A stretch of DNA of 64,000 nucleotides from Mycolicibacterium sp. CBMA 247. Its GTDB lineage: Bacteria > Actinomycetota > Actinomycetes > Mycobacteriales > Mycobacteriaceae. Location of the stretch: contig NZ_VTGX01000001.1 in the NCBI RefSeq assembly GCF_009729095.1, forward strand, positions 558,001 through 622,000, written 5' to 3'. The translations under genes were made by a program, and so were the position numbers. Shown one piece after another: positions 28,111 through 36,559 of the stretch (its first letter is position 1; each line of letters begins with the position of its first letter). Under the pieces are notes generated by a model. It was not told where the DNA came from and did no database searches. It saw only the letters and a program-made list of their open reading frames with translations.

Positions 28111-28127
28111 ACGGTAATGATTACAGT
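28111..28127. promoter_or_regulatory. 17-bp operator-like site before the extended SDR
   Basis: ACGGTAATGATTACAGT, near-perfect palindrome, 38 bp upstream of the extended-SDR start and 56 bp beyond the SnoaL stop. It implies a separate promoter for the SDR-LLM unit. Confidence 0.65.
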
Positions 28128-28182
28128 AGAACCCAGAAACCGATAAGAAACGGGGAAACGATGATCGCAGCGGCTCACCCAG

Positions 28183-28617
28183 CTAGGCGGTCTTGAACTT
28201 CAACAGGGTCCGGGTCAGGTGCAGACTGGTGATCTGCCATGTGCCGTCACGCTTTTCGTAGGTCTCGTGGTAGTGGCCCGCCCCGTGCAACTCACTGCCA
28301 TCGGGGAAGAACAGCATGTCCTCCATGGCCCAGATGCCGGTCGCGGTGGTGTCGGAGGTCAGCAGGATCTCGGGCGTGTGGCAGTGATGCACTGTCGCGG
28401 CGTTCTCCACGCCACCCCAGACGACCGGGAAGAACTCGTCGAAACTCTTCAGCGGCGGAGCCGTCTGCGGATCGGCACCGCCGGTCGAGACGGCCATGTC
28501 GAGTTTCACCACGACATCTTCGACGAACAATGCCCGCCACGCGTCGATGTCCTTGGTGTCCAGGAACCGGCAGTAGCGGGCCTTGAGCTGCTTGATCGCT
28601 TCGATGTCGTCGGACAA
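28183..28617 (-). CDS. SnoaL-like/NTF2-fold protein
   Basis: 144 residues of the NTF2-like superfamily: AIKQLKARYCRFLDTKDIDAWRALFVEDVVVKL begins the helical cone, TVHHCHTPEIL and WAMEDML follow, and GAGHYHETYEKRDGTWQITSLHLTR forms the final strands. The Tyr, Asp and His of the cavity suggest an isomerase, dehydratase or ring-hydroxylating accessory role. The start is TTG 28617, fixed by GGAGGTGA 4 bp upstream; the longer frame to 28701 begins within the operator region. Divergent from the Rieske gene. Confidence 0.82.
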   Translation of the reverse strand: MSDDIEAIKQLKARYCRFLDTKDIDAWRALFVEDVVVKLDMAVSTGGADPQTAPPLKSFDEFFPVVWGGVENAATVHHCHTPEILLTSDTTATGIWAMEDMLFFPDGSELHGAGHYHETYEKRDGTWQITSLHLTRTLLKFKTA

Positions 28618-28650
28618 CGGGTCACCTCCTGATCGACTGCGGCGAACTAT

Positions 28651-28667
28651 ACGGTAAGCACCCCAGT
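28651..28667. promoter_or_regulatory. Weak 17-bp operator-like site before SnoaL-like gene
   Basis: ACGGTAAGCACCCCAGT: a good left half (ACGGTAA) and a poor right half (CAGT only). It lies 34 bp upstream of the SnoaL-like start and 44 bp from the stronger site at 28711. Confidence 0.4.
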
Positions 28668-28710
28668 TGAGACCCCGGCCAGCGTTCTCCAATCGCTTCA
28701 CGCTTTCTAT

Positions 28711-28727
28711 GCAGTAATCACTACTGT
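28711..28727. promoter_or_regulatory. 17-bp operator-like site before the Rieske operon
   Basis: GCAGTAATCACTACTGT, 51 bp upstream of the Rieske oxygenase start; both halves keep the GTA/TAC core. Confidence 0.6.
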
Positions 28728-28778
28728 AACGTCTTCCGTACCTATTGCGAGAGCAGTCAAACAGGGAGGCAGCTGGCC

Positions 28779-29801
28779 ATGAAAGTGCCGTTCACCTGGA
28801 AGGTCACCGGCTGGTTCATGATCGGTTGGTCAGCCGAGTTCGCCGCGGGTGACGTGAAAGCGCTGAAGTACTTCGGCGAGGATCTGGCGGCATACCGCGA
28901 CGAGTCCGGCGAGCTGCATGTGCTGGAAGCCCATTGCAAGCATCTGGGTGCGCATATCGGGCACGGCGGCAAGGTAGTCGGCGACTGCGTCGAGTGCCCG
29001 TTCCACGGCTGGCGGTGGGGGCCCGAAGGCAGCAACACCTACATCCCGTATCAGCCCGACAAGCCCAACCGCGGCCTGCGGCTGCGCTCCTACCCGGTCA
29101 AGGAGCAGTACGGCTGCATCTTCATGTGGTACCAGCCCGACGGCAAGGAACCGCAGTGGGAACTGCCCGACATCTTCCACAAGTTCCCCCAGTTCGAAAC
29201 CGATCCGAACGCGTACTACCGGCCCTACCCGGAGTTTTCCAGCCGGGCCGACGCGATCCCGGTGCACCCGCAGATCGTGGCCGAGAACGGCTCTGACAGT
29301 TCACATTTCCGCTACGTGCACGGCGCCACCGTGACACCGGTCTGCCTGCACTGGGAACACGTCGACAAGGAATGGCGGTTCCTGACCGGCTGGCCCGACG
29401 CTCGCAGCGACGATCCGAACAAGATGGCGCTGCGGATCCACAGCCACTTCTCCGGACTTGGCTTCGCCTTGAGCGCCTTCGAGGGCTCGTCCAACCACCG
29501 GTTGATCTTCGCCTGCACACCGGTCGACGACGAGGTGTCGGACATGTTCTATTCGATCTGGTGGCCCAAGGTCCCGGGCGAGACCTCCGATATCCCGCCC
29601 GAGCAGGTGCGCAAACAGGTGGAAAAACAGTTCCTCAAGACCGTATGGGAAGACTGCGATATATGGCGCTACCAGAAGTACATCGAGCACCCGGCATTGG
29701 CAAAGATCGACGCGAAACCGTATATGGCAATGCGCAAGTGGGCCACCCAGTTCTACGAAGTTCCTCCCGTCCCCGATAGCCAGGCTGCCGCGCACGCATG
29801 A
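28779..29801 (+). CDS. Rieske non-heme iron oxygenase (KshA-like)
   Basis: 340 residues. The [2Fe-2S] Rieske centre is C53-x-H55 (HCKHLGAHIG) and C73-x-x-H76 (ECPFHGWRWG). The mononuclear iron site uses His176 and His181 in GSDSSHFRYVHGA. This is the layout of the ketosteroid 9-alpha-hydroxylase/ring-hydroxylase oxygenase component, slightly shorter than KshA (about 380). It hydroxylates a ring with electrons from a separate ferredoxin reductase, which is not in the window. ATG 28779 follows AGGGAGG. Overlaps the next gene by 4 bp (ATGA), start of a three-gene unit. Confidence 0.9.
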   Translation: MKVPFTWKVTGWFMIGWSAEFAAGDVKALKYFGEDLAAYRDESGELHVLEAHCKHLGAHIGHGGKVVGDCVECPFHGWRWGPEGSNTYIPYQPDKPNRGLRLRSYPVKEQYGCIFMWYQPDGKEPQWELPDIFHKFPQFETDPNAYYRPYPEFSSRADAIPVHPQIVAENGSDSSHFRYVHGATVTPVCLHWEHVDKEWRFLTGWPDARSDDPNKMALRIHSHFSGLGFALSAFEGSSNHRLIFACTPVDDEVSDMFYSIWWPKVPGETSDIPPEQVRKQVEKQFLKTVWEDCDIWRYQKYIEHPALAKIDAKPYMAMRKWATQFYEVPPVPDSQAAAHA

Positions 29802-30415
29802 AACTCGACCTGACCGAACTGGTCGCCCCCGAGCACACCGCGATCATCACCCAGGAATGCCAGGGGGCGGTGGTCGGTCCTGACGCCGGGCTGGCCGCAC
29901 TGGCCGACGAAGCCCGCCGGGAGGCGCTACCCAATATCGCCCGGCTGCTTCCCGCGGCGCGGGCTGCCTCGGCCCGGGTGGTGCACTGTCTGGTGCAGCG
30001 ACGCCCGGATGGGCTGGGCTCCAACCACAACGCCAAGATCTTCGCGATCGGCCGCAGCGACGTCGGAATTCTGCCCGGCACCCCCGGCGCAACTCTGCTT
30101 CCCGAATTCGGTCCAGAGCCAGACGATCTCGTACTCTCCCGCTGGCACGGTCTGGGGCCCATGGGCGGCACTGATCTGGATGCGATCCTGCGCAACCTCG
30201 GGGTGAGCACAATCGTCGCCGTGGGTGTCTCGGTGAACATCGCCATCACGAACCTGGTGATGGATGCGGTCAACGCCGGGTACCGGGTAGTGCTTCCACG
30301 CGACGCGGTGGCCGGGATTCCGACGGCCTATGCCGACGCGGTCATCGACCACACGCTGTCACTGCTGGCCACGGTCACCACGACCGAGGAACTGCTGCAG
30401 GCCTGGCAGCGCTGA
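29798..30415 (+). CDS. Isochorismatase-like protein without the catalytic triad
   Basis: 205 residues of the cysteine-hydrolase fold: TAIITQECQGAVVG at strand 1, GTDLDAILRNLGVSTIVAVGVSVNIAITN at the nucleophile elbow. In active family members strand 1 gives Asp, a middle Lys follows, and the elbow has Cys. Here these positions read Glu20, Ser114 and Ala149 by my alignment. So it may bind a ligand without hydrolysing it, or use other residues. It overlaps the Rieske gene by 4 bp, and FadD follows 44 bp later. ATG 29798. Confidence 0.75.
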   Translation: MKLDLTELVAPEHTAIITQECQGAVVGPDAGLAALADEARREALPNIARLLPAARAASARVVHCLVQRRPDGLGSNHNAKIFAIGRSDVGILPGTPGATLLPEFGPEPDDLVLSRWHGLGPMGGTDLDAILRNLGVSTIVAVGVSVNIAITNLVMDAVNAGYRVVLPRDAVAGIPTAYADAVIDHTLSLLATVTTTEELLQAWQR

Positions 30416-30459
30416 CCCCCACCCCACCGCACCCTCGCCCCGCGTTTAGGAGAAGCCCC

Positions 30460-32118
30460 GTGCAGTTCACCGTTCCGGCCGTCGCCGAGGCTGTAGCCGC
30501 CGCCATCGGAGACCGTCCGCTGGTCGTCCAGGGCGACCGCCGCTACACCTATCGCCAGATCCTGGACCGGTCGAATCGTCTGGCGGCATACCTGCATTCG
30601 CGCGGGCTGGGCGCACAGACCGAACGTAGCGAACTGCCCGGCCACGAGGTGGGCCAGGACCTGCTGGGCATCTATGCCTACAACGGGCCCGAGTTCGTCG
30701 AATCCCTGCTCGGCTCCTTTCGGGCCCGGGTCGCCCCGTTCAACGTCAACTACCGCTACGTCAAGAACGAATTGCAGTACCTGCTCGCCGATTCCGGGGC
30801 GTCCGCGCTGGTGTATCACGCGGCCTTCGCGCCGCGGGTGGCCGAGGTCCTCCCCGAGCTGCCGGCACTGCGGGTGCTGATCCAGATAGCCGACGACTCC
30901 GGCAATGAACTTCTCGACGGCGCAGTGGATTACGAGTCGATCGTCAGCGACGCGTCGGCGGATATGACGGTCCCCGTCGCGCCCAGCCCGGACGACCTCT
31001 ATGTGCTCTACACCGGTGGCACGACCGGAATGCCCAAGGGCGTGTTGTGGCGCCAGCACGACATATTCATGACCGCTTTCGGCGGACGCAACATGGTGAC
31101 CGGGGAGAAAGCACAGTCCGTCGACGAAATCGTCGGGCGTGCCGTGGAGAATCCGGGCACCACGCTGCTCATCCTTCCGCCGCTGATTCACGGTGCGGCG
31201 CAATGGGGTGCGATGACGGCCCTGACCACGGGCCAGACCGTGGTGTTCCCCAGTGTGGTCGATCGTTTCGACGCCGAGGATGTGGTGCGCACCATCGAAC
31301 GCGAACGGGTGCTGGTGGCGACCGTGGTGGGTGACGCCATGGCGCGTCCGCTCCTCGACGCCATCAAGGCTGGGATCGCCGACGTGTCGTCACTGTCGGT
31401 CGTGGCCAACGGTGGCGCTCAGCTGACGCCCTACGTCAAACAACAACTCATCGATGCCAAGGCCAACCTCATCGTCATCGATGGGGTGGGCTCATCGGAG
31501 ACCGGTGCGCAGATGAGCCACATGTCGGCCCCCGGCGCCGTGTCGACCGGGACGTTCAACGGCGGGCCCGATACCTGTGTGGTGACAGAGGATTTCACCG
31601 CAGTCCTGCCTGCCGGTCACGACGGGCTGGGCTGGCTCGCACAGCGCGGGTTCGTGCCGCTGGGCTACAAGGGTGACGCCGTCAAGACCGCCGCAACCTT
31701 CCCGGTCATCGACGGGGTGCGCTATGCGACACCTGGAGACCGGGCCCGCCAACTGGACAGCGGTGCGATCGAGTTGCTCGGCCGCGACTCGGCCACCATC
31801 AACTCCGGTGGCGAGAAGATCTTCGCCGAGGAAGTCGAATCGGCGATCGCCTCGCACCCGGCGGTACAGGACGTGGTGGTTACCGGCCGCCCCAGTGAAC
31901 GCTGGGGACAGGAAGTCGTGGCCGTGGTCTGTTTGACAGAGCACGCGCGGGCCGGCGGCTCTGTTGAAGCAGACGAGCTCATCCGGCACGCCGAATCCTC
32001 CATCGCCCGCTACAAGCTGCCCAAGGCCGTGGTGTTCCGCCCGGTCATCGAGCGCAGCCCAGCCGGCAAGGCCGACTACCGCTGGGCCCGTGAGCAGGCG
32101 GTCAGCGAAACTTCTTGA
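30460..32118 (+). CDS. Acyl-CoA synthetase (FadD), FadD19-like
   Basis: 552-residue adenylate-forming ligase. The AMP-binding motif is YVLYTGGTTGMPKGVLWR, A5 is GVGSSETG, A7-A8 is GDRARQL...GRDSATINSGGEKIFAEEVE, and the C-terminal catalytic Lys is in SPAGKADYRW. It activates a carboxylic acid to its CoA thioester. The YTGGTTG and INSGGEK variants are shared with actinobacterial FadD enzymes acting on sterol side chains. GTG 30460 follows TAGGAGAAG. Ends the Rieske unit; its last 17 bp overlap the convergent ALDH. Confidence 0.9.
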   Translation: MQFTVPAVAEAVAAAIGDRPLVVQGDRRYTYRQILDRSNRLAAYLHSRGLGAQTERSELPGHEVGQDLLGIYAYNGPEFVESLLGSFRARVAPFNVNYRYVKNELQYLLADSGASALVYHAAFAPRVAEVLPELPALRVLIQIADDSGNELLDGAVDYESIVSDASADMTVPVAPSPDDLYVLYTGGTTGMPKGVLWRQHDIFMTAFGGRNMVTGEKAQSVDEIVGRAVENPGTTLLILPPLIHGAAQWGAMTALTTGQTVVFPSVVDRFDAEDVVRTIERERVLVATVVGDAMARPLLDAIKAGIADVSSLSVVANGGAQLTPYVKQQLIDAKANLIVIDGVGSSETGAQMSHMSAPGAVSTGTFNGGPDTCVVTEDFTAVLPAGHDGLGWLAQRGFVPLGYKGDAVKTAATFPVIDGVRYATPGDRARQLDSGAIELLGRDSATINSGGEKIFAEEVESAIASHPAVQDVVVTGRPSERWGQEVVAVVCLTEHARAGGSVEADELIRHAESSIARYKLPKAVVFRPVIERSPAGKADYRWAREQAVSETS

Positions 32119-33589
32119 GCCGGGCGGTGGTTCGGTTGCGGGCCCGCCGCAGCGCGAGGTCCGTGGTGACCCGCATCGAAGCGGTGAACGGCTTGGCCGC
32201 CTGGCCGGTGACGCTGAACGGCAGGTCGTTGCCCACCACCGAGCGATAGTGGCTGAACGTGTCGAAGCCGGCCTTGCCGTGATAGGCGCCGGTCCCGCTG
32301 CGGCCGACCCCACCGAACGGGGCGTCGGACGGGATCATGTGCGCGGCAAAGTCATTGCGGGCCACCCCACCGCTGCGGGTGCGGCTCACAAAATGCCGGA
32401 AGTCGGCATCGTCCGGCCCGAACCAGTAGGCCACCAGCGGTGACGGGTTCGCGTTGATGTGATCGACGGCCTCGTCGAGCCTGGAGTAGCCACGGACCAC
32501 CAGCACCGGGCCGAACACCTCTTCGCTTGCGATCCGCATCCGGTCATCCACGTCACGCACGATGGTCGGGGCGATCTTGCGCGAGCCTGGATCGGGCAGC
32601 ACCTCCCCCGCCGGCACGACGGAGTCGATTCTGGCGCCGAGAGCGCGGGCGTCGGCGATCAGGCCGACAACCCGGTCGAAGTTCGCCTGGTTCACCGAGG
32701 AGCAGTAGTCGGGATTGCCGACGATGCTGGGAAACAGGTTACTGAGGGTCTTGCGTGCGACCTCGACGAACCGGTCCACCTGTGCATCGGGCACGAAGAC
32801 GTAGTCCGGGCATACGCACACCTGCCCGCCATTGACCATGCGCGCCTGGGCAATTCGGCTTGCTGCCCGTTCAATGTCGACTCCGGGAGCCACCACCACA
32901 GGGTTCTTGCCACCCAGCTCCAACGTCACCGGAACGAGGTTGTCCGAGGCGGCCCGCGCGACCAGCGCCCCGATCGAGGGTGAGCCGGTGAAGAACAGGT
33001 GGTCGAACGGCAGGCCGGCGAACTCGGCGGCCACCTCCGGTCCTCCTGTCACCACCTGCAGTTCGGTCGCATCGAAGTACTTCGGCGCGGTTGCCGCCAT
33101 CAGTTCGGCGGTGCGCGGGGTGACCTCAGACATCTTGATCATCACCCGGTTGCCCGCGGCGAATGCCGCCGCCGCGGGCAACACCGTCAATTGGATCGGG
33201 AAGTTCCACGGGCCGATCACTCCGACCACGCCGAGTGGGCTCGGCAGCACTTCGGCGCGCAGCCCCGCGAAACGGGCGGCACGCATCAGCTTCGTCGCAC
33301 GCATCCATTGCGGCACACGCGCTCTGGTGTGCTCGATAACCGAGAGCATGCCGAGGATCTCGGACAGGAACGCTGCCGACCGCGACCGCGACCCGTAATC
33401 GGCTGCGGTGGCAGCGACGAAATCTTCGGAGTTGTCCAAGACCATCGCCAGCAATCGGTCGATGCGGTTGCGGCGCAATGCGACATCGGGTGGACCGTCG
33501 GCGATGAAAGACCGGCGCTGGGCGGCCAGGAGCTCATCCAGCCCCTCGCGCTGCGGCTGCATCGCTGCACGTTCCTCGATCGTGCTCAT
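32102..33589 (-). CDS. Aldehyde dehydrogenase, coniferyl-aldehyde type
   Basis: 495 residues. Cofactor loop VIGPWNFPIQLTVLPAAAA, FFTGSPSIG, catalytic Glu in VTLELGGKNPVVV and catalytic Cys in MVNGGQVCVCPDYVFV. The short N-terminal domain and FGGVGRSGTGAYHGKAGFDTFSH belong to the coniferyl-aldehyde/fatty-aldehyde branch. It oxidises an aldehyde to an acid for a following FadD. ATG 33589 follows GAGGAGA; an in-frame ATG lies at 33613. The C-terminal tail (RRARNRTTARLKKFR) is basic. Divergent from the 3-alpha-HSD-like SDR across an operator. Confidence 0.9.
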   Translation of the reverse strand: MSTIEERAAMQPQREGLDELLAAQRRSFIADGPPDVALRRNRIDRLLAMVLDNSEDFVAATAADYGSRSRSAAFLSEILGMLSVIEHTRARVPQWMRATKLMRAARFAGLRAEVLPSPLGVVGVIGPWNFPIQLTVLPAAAAFAAGNRVMIKMSEVTPRTAELMAATAPKYFDATELQVVTGGPEVAAEFAGLPFDHLFFTGSPSIGALVARAASDNLVPVTLELGGKNPVVVAPGVDIERAASRIAQARMVNGGQVCVCPDYVFVPDAQVDRFVEVARKTLSNLFPSIVGNPDYCSSVNQANFDRVVGLIADARALGARIDSVVPAGEVLPDPGSRKIAPTIVRDVDDRMRIASEEVFGPVLVVRGYSRLDEAVDHINANPSPLVAYWFGPDDADFRHFVSRTRSGGVARNDFAAHMIPSDAPFGGVGRSGTGAYHGKAGFDTFSHYRSVVGNDLPFSVTGQAAKPFTASMRVTTDLALRRARNRTTARLKKFR

Positions 33590-33707
33590 CGATTCCGTCT
33601 CCTCGCCAGGCACACGTCAGTTCGCGCCAAAAGTTCGCTCCGGTGAGGAGAACGGTAGCACTCTCCACGCCTGCCGAAGTTGATTGTCCGGCTGTCCCGA
33701 ATTGTTT

Positions 33708-33724
33708 ACAGTCCTCCTTACTGT
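33708..33724. promoter_or_regulatory. 17-bp operator-like site between ALDH and SDR
   Basis: ACAGTCCTCCTTACTGT, in the 160-bp divergent gap, 25 bp before the SDR start and 118 bp before the ALDH start. The outer ACAGT/ACTGT halves are perfectly symmetrical. Confidence 0.6.
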
Positions 33725-33749
33725 CGTTCATTCAGTGGGAGGTCGGCGC

Positions 33750-34535
33750 ATGTCGGAAACCGCAAGCAGAACCGTCGTCGTCGGAGCCGGATCCGGGATC
33801 GGAGCAGCCACCGCGGCCCACTTCTTCGAACGAGGCGACCACGTGCTCGCAGTCGACGTACGGCCCAATGACACTCCGGCGTCGGAGCACGCCACCTGCG
33901 ACCTGCGGGATGCAGGTGATATCGCGCGACTGTTGAGCGAGATCGGCGACGGCTGGGACACGCTCGCGCACGTCGCGGGGGTGCCCGGCACCGCGCCGGC
34001 CGCCGACGTTCTCAAGGTCAACTATCTCGGCATGCGCCTGATGACCGAAGGCATGCTGCCACTACTGCGCCGTGGCGGCTCGATCGTCGCGGTGGCGTCG
34101 ACCGCGGCCCTGGGCTGGCAACAACGCCTCGACATCCTGGACGGGCTGCTGGAGCTCACCGATGGAGACGCGGTGGCCCGGTGGCAGGCCGAACAGGATC
34201 CGGAATTCCCGGCGTACACCACCTCCAAGCAGGCCGCGATCCTGTTCGTCAAGCGGGTCTCGGGGCCGGCCTGGAGCAAGTACGGGGTGCGGGTCAACAC
34301 GGTCAGCCCGGGCCCGGTCCAGACGCCCATCCTGTCCGACTTCGAGCAGACCATGGGCAAGGATGTGCTCGACCTGGTCCGGGCCACCGTGGGCCGGCAC
34401 GCCACCGTCGACGACGTGGTTCCGCTGATCGCCTTCCTTGCCTCACCCGAGGCACGCTGGATCAACGGTCAGGACATCCAGGTCGACGCGGGCTTCATCA
34501 CGGCAATGACCAACGGGGCTCCCATCCCGCTCTGA
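33750..34535 (+). CDS. SDR, 3-alpha-hydroxysteroid/coniferyl-alcohol dehydrogenase type
   Basis: 261 residues. The Rossmann motif is VVVGAGSGIGAATAAHF, the Asp after strand 2 is in AVDVRP (NAD), and VAGVPG follows. Between the catalytic Ser (VASTAALGWQ) and YTTSKQAA is an insertion of about 30 residues (RLDILDGLLELTDGDAVARWQ), the hallmark of the HsdA/coniferyl-alcohol branch. ATG 33750 follows GTGGGAGG; the longer frame is non-conserved. It probably makes the aldehyde or ketone for the adjacent ALDH. An operator precedes it, and another precedes the P450 downstream. Confidence 0.88.
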   Translation: MSETASRTVVVGAGSGIGAATAAHFFERGDHVLAVDVRPNDTPASEHATCDLRDAGDIARLLSEIGDGWDTLAHVAGVPGTAPAADVLKVNYLGMRLMTEGMLPLLRRGGSIVAVASTAALGWQQRLDILDGLLELTDGDAVARWQAEQDPEFPAYTTSKQAAILFVKRVSGPAWSKYGVRVNTVSPGPVQTPILSDFEQTMGKDVLDLVRATVGRHATVDDVVPLIAFLASPEARWINGQDIQVDAGFITAMTNGAPIPL

Positions 34536-34564
34536 TCACCGCTCGAACATGCCCAGATTCCGTT

Positions 34565-34581
34565 ACTGTAATATTTACAGT
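34565..34581. promoter_or_regulatory. 17-bp operator, best palindrome of the set
   Basis: ACTGTAATATTTACAGT, a perfect palindrome that extends to 21 bp with TTACTGTAA/TTACAGTAA arms (34563-34583). It lies 46 bp upstream of the P450-TetR pair, so the regulator would control its own gene. Confidence 0.75.
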
Positions 34582-34627
34582 AATATGCATCAGCGTGATG
34601 GGTCCGTTGCGAATGGTGGGGTGAGCT

Positions 34628-35848
34628 GTGGACAGTGAAGTGCGGGACTTGGCCGTCGATGAGTCGGTCGACGACACAGCCGGCCTGCTGCGCGACCCAT
34701 ACCCGATCTTCGCGCGGCACCGCGCCAGGCACGGCGTGTTCCGCGGCTCGGTGATGGACTGGTCCAAGACTCCGGAATCCCTGCTACCCGAACATCAATT
34801 CGCGGCGGTTTCCTTCGACGCGGTCAACACCGTGTTCCGGGAAGGCAAGTCGTTCAACTCGAAGATCTATGACAACACCATCGGGCTGTTCATCGGTCCC
34901 ACCATCCTGGCCATGGAAGGCAAGACCCACCGCGACCACCGCAACCTGGTATCGGCGGCGTTCAAGTCACGTTCGCTGCAGCGCTGGGAACCCGAGATCG
35001 TCCGCCCGATCTGCGAGGCACTCGTCGACGAGTTCATCGAAGCCGGCAGTGCTGATCTGGTGCGCGACTTCACCTTCGAGTTCCCCACCCGGGTGATCTC
35101 CAGGCTGCTCGGCCTGCCCGAGGAAGACCTGCCCTGGTTCCGGCAGCGCGCTGTCGAACTGATCAGCTACACGGTGAAGTACAAGCGCGCTTTTGAAGCC
35201 TCAGCGGCACTCAAGGACTACTTCCTGAGCCAGATCGAGCTGCGCCGGTCCAAACCCACCGACGACATCATCGGTGACCTGGTCACTGCGGAGATCGACG
35301 GCGAGAAGCTGACCGGTGAGGCCATCTACTCGTTCCTGCGGTTGCTCTTGCCTGCCGGGCTGGAGACCACCTACCGGTCCTCGGGCAATCTGATCTACCT
35401 GCTGCTCACCCACCCCGACCAGTTCACCGCGGTACAGGCCGACCATGAGCTGATCGGCCAGGCCATCGAGGAGGGGCTGCGCTACGAAACCCCGCTGACC
35501 ACAGTGCAACGCTCGACCAGCGAGGACACCGAACTCGACGGCGTGGCACTGCCCGCCGGTGCGGTGATCGACGTCTGCATGGGATCAGCCAACCGCGACG
35601 GGAACCGCTGGGAGCGACCCGAGGAGTTCGACATCTTCCGGAAGCGGGTGCCGCACATCACGTTTGCCGCCGGCGAGCACACCTGCATGGGGTTACACCT
35701 GGCCCGGATGGAGACCCGGGTGGCCATGGAGAGCCTGCTCGGCCGGGTGCGCAACCTCAAGCTGGTCACCGACGACGACCCGCACATCTTCGGTCAGCCG
35801 TTCCGCTCCCCCACCGCCATACCCGTCACGTTCGAGCCGATCCGCTAG
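34628..35848 (+). CDS. Cytochrome P450 upstream of TetR
   Basis: 406 residues. I-helix LLPAGLETTYRSS has Glu where most P450s have Asp (AGxE/DT), EEGLR gives ExxR, and the heme loop is FAAGEHTCMGLHLARME. The N-terminal part lacks a membrane anchor, as in soluble bacterial P450s. It is 12 bp before the TetR gene, a co-transcribed pair. GTG 34628 follows GGGGTGAG. A ferredoxin gene is not adjacent. Substrate unknown, but the operator links it to the SDR, ALDH and Rieske genes around it. Confidence 0.9.
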   Translation: MDSEVRDLAVDESVDDTAGLLRDPYPIFARHRARHGVFRGSVMDWSKTPESLLPEHQFAAVSFDAVNTVFREGKSFNSKIYDNTIGLFIGPTILAMEGKTHRDHRNLVSAAFKSRSLQRWEPEIVRPICEALVDEFIEAGSADLVRDFTFEFPTRVISRLLGLPEEDLPWFRQRAVELISYTVKYKRAFEASAALKDYFLSQIELRRSKPTDDIIGDLVTAEIDGEKLTGEAIYSFLRLLLPAGLETTYRSSGNLIYLLLTHPDQFTAVQADHELIGQAIEEGLRYETPLTTVQRSTSEDTELDGVALPAGAVIDVCMGSANRDGNRWERPEEFDIFRKRVPHITFAAGEHTCMGLHLARMETRVAMESLLGRVRNLKLVTDDDPHIFGQPFRSPTAIPVTFEPIR

Positions 35849-35860
35849 AAGGACGCTGCA

Positions 35861-36556
35861 ATGGTCAGACCCGCGAGCACCCGTGGTCGCCAGCGCCGGG
35901 AACGCGGGTCCATCAGTGTCGACGAAATCCTGCGCGGCGCTTTCGAAATCGCCGACGAGGTATCGATCGACAACCTCAGCATGCCGCAGCTGGCCCGCCT
36001 TCTCGATGTCGGGGTGACCAGCATCTACTGGTACTTCCGCCGAAAGGATGAGCTACTCGATGCGATGACCGAGCGCGTGCTGCTCGATTACGACCTCAGC
36101 GTGCTGTCCATCGAGGCCGGCACCTGGCGAGAGTCCCTGCGCGCCCATGCCCACCGCATGCGCGAGATGTTCACCAACAATCCGATTGTGTGCGACCTCA
36201 TCCTGATCCGCGGCACCCGAGGCATTCCGGCGGCCCGCACCGCGCTGGAGAAGATCGAACAGCCGGTGGCCGCACTGGTGGCGGCCGGGCTCACGGCCAA
36301 GCAGGCATTCGACACCTATACGGCCATAGCCGTTCTGGTACGTAGCTCGGCTGTGCTGCAGCGGCTACAGAGCAGAACAGATGTTCAGTTCCCCCGTGAG
36401 CATTGGGAACAGGTGATCGATGCCGATGCGATGCCGCTGATCGCCTCGATCCCCGGGCGCGGCTACCGGATCGGCATGGCCGACGACGTCAACTTCGACC
36501 ATATCCTCGACAGCATCCTCGATCGCGCCGCCCTGTTCGCCACCGCGCAGGGCTAG
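35861..36556 (+). CDS. TetR-family regulator, candidate for the 17-bp operator (copy 1)
   Basis: 231 residues. The basic N-terminus (RQRRERGSI) leads to the helix-turn-helix: EIADEVSIDNLSMPQLARLL with recognition helix GVTSIYWYFRRKDEL. The C-terminal helices (MREMFTNNPIVCDLILIRGTRG) form the ligand pocket. The DNA-binding domain is almost the same as in the 54588 regulator, so both may read one operator. It is last in the P450 unit, whose promoter carries the best palindrome, suggesting autoregulation. ATG 35861; weak ribosome site AGAAGG. Its stop lies 3 bp from the convergent ALDH stop. Confidence 0.88.
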   Translation: MVRPASTRGRQRRERGSISVDEILRGAFEIADEVSIDNLSMPQLARLLDVGVTSIYWYFRRKDELLDAMTERVLLDYDLSVLSIEAGTWRESLRAHAHRMREMFTNNPIVCDLILIRGTRGIPAARTALEKIEQPVAALVAAGLTAKQAFDTYTAIAVLVRSSAVLQRLQSRTDVQFPREHWEQVIDADAMPLIASIPGRGYRIGMADDVNFDHILDSILDRAALFATAQG

Positions 36557-36559
36557 AGG

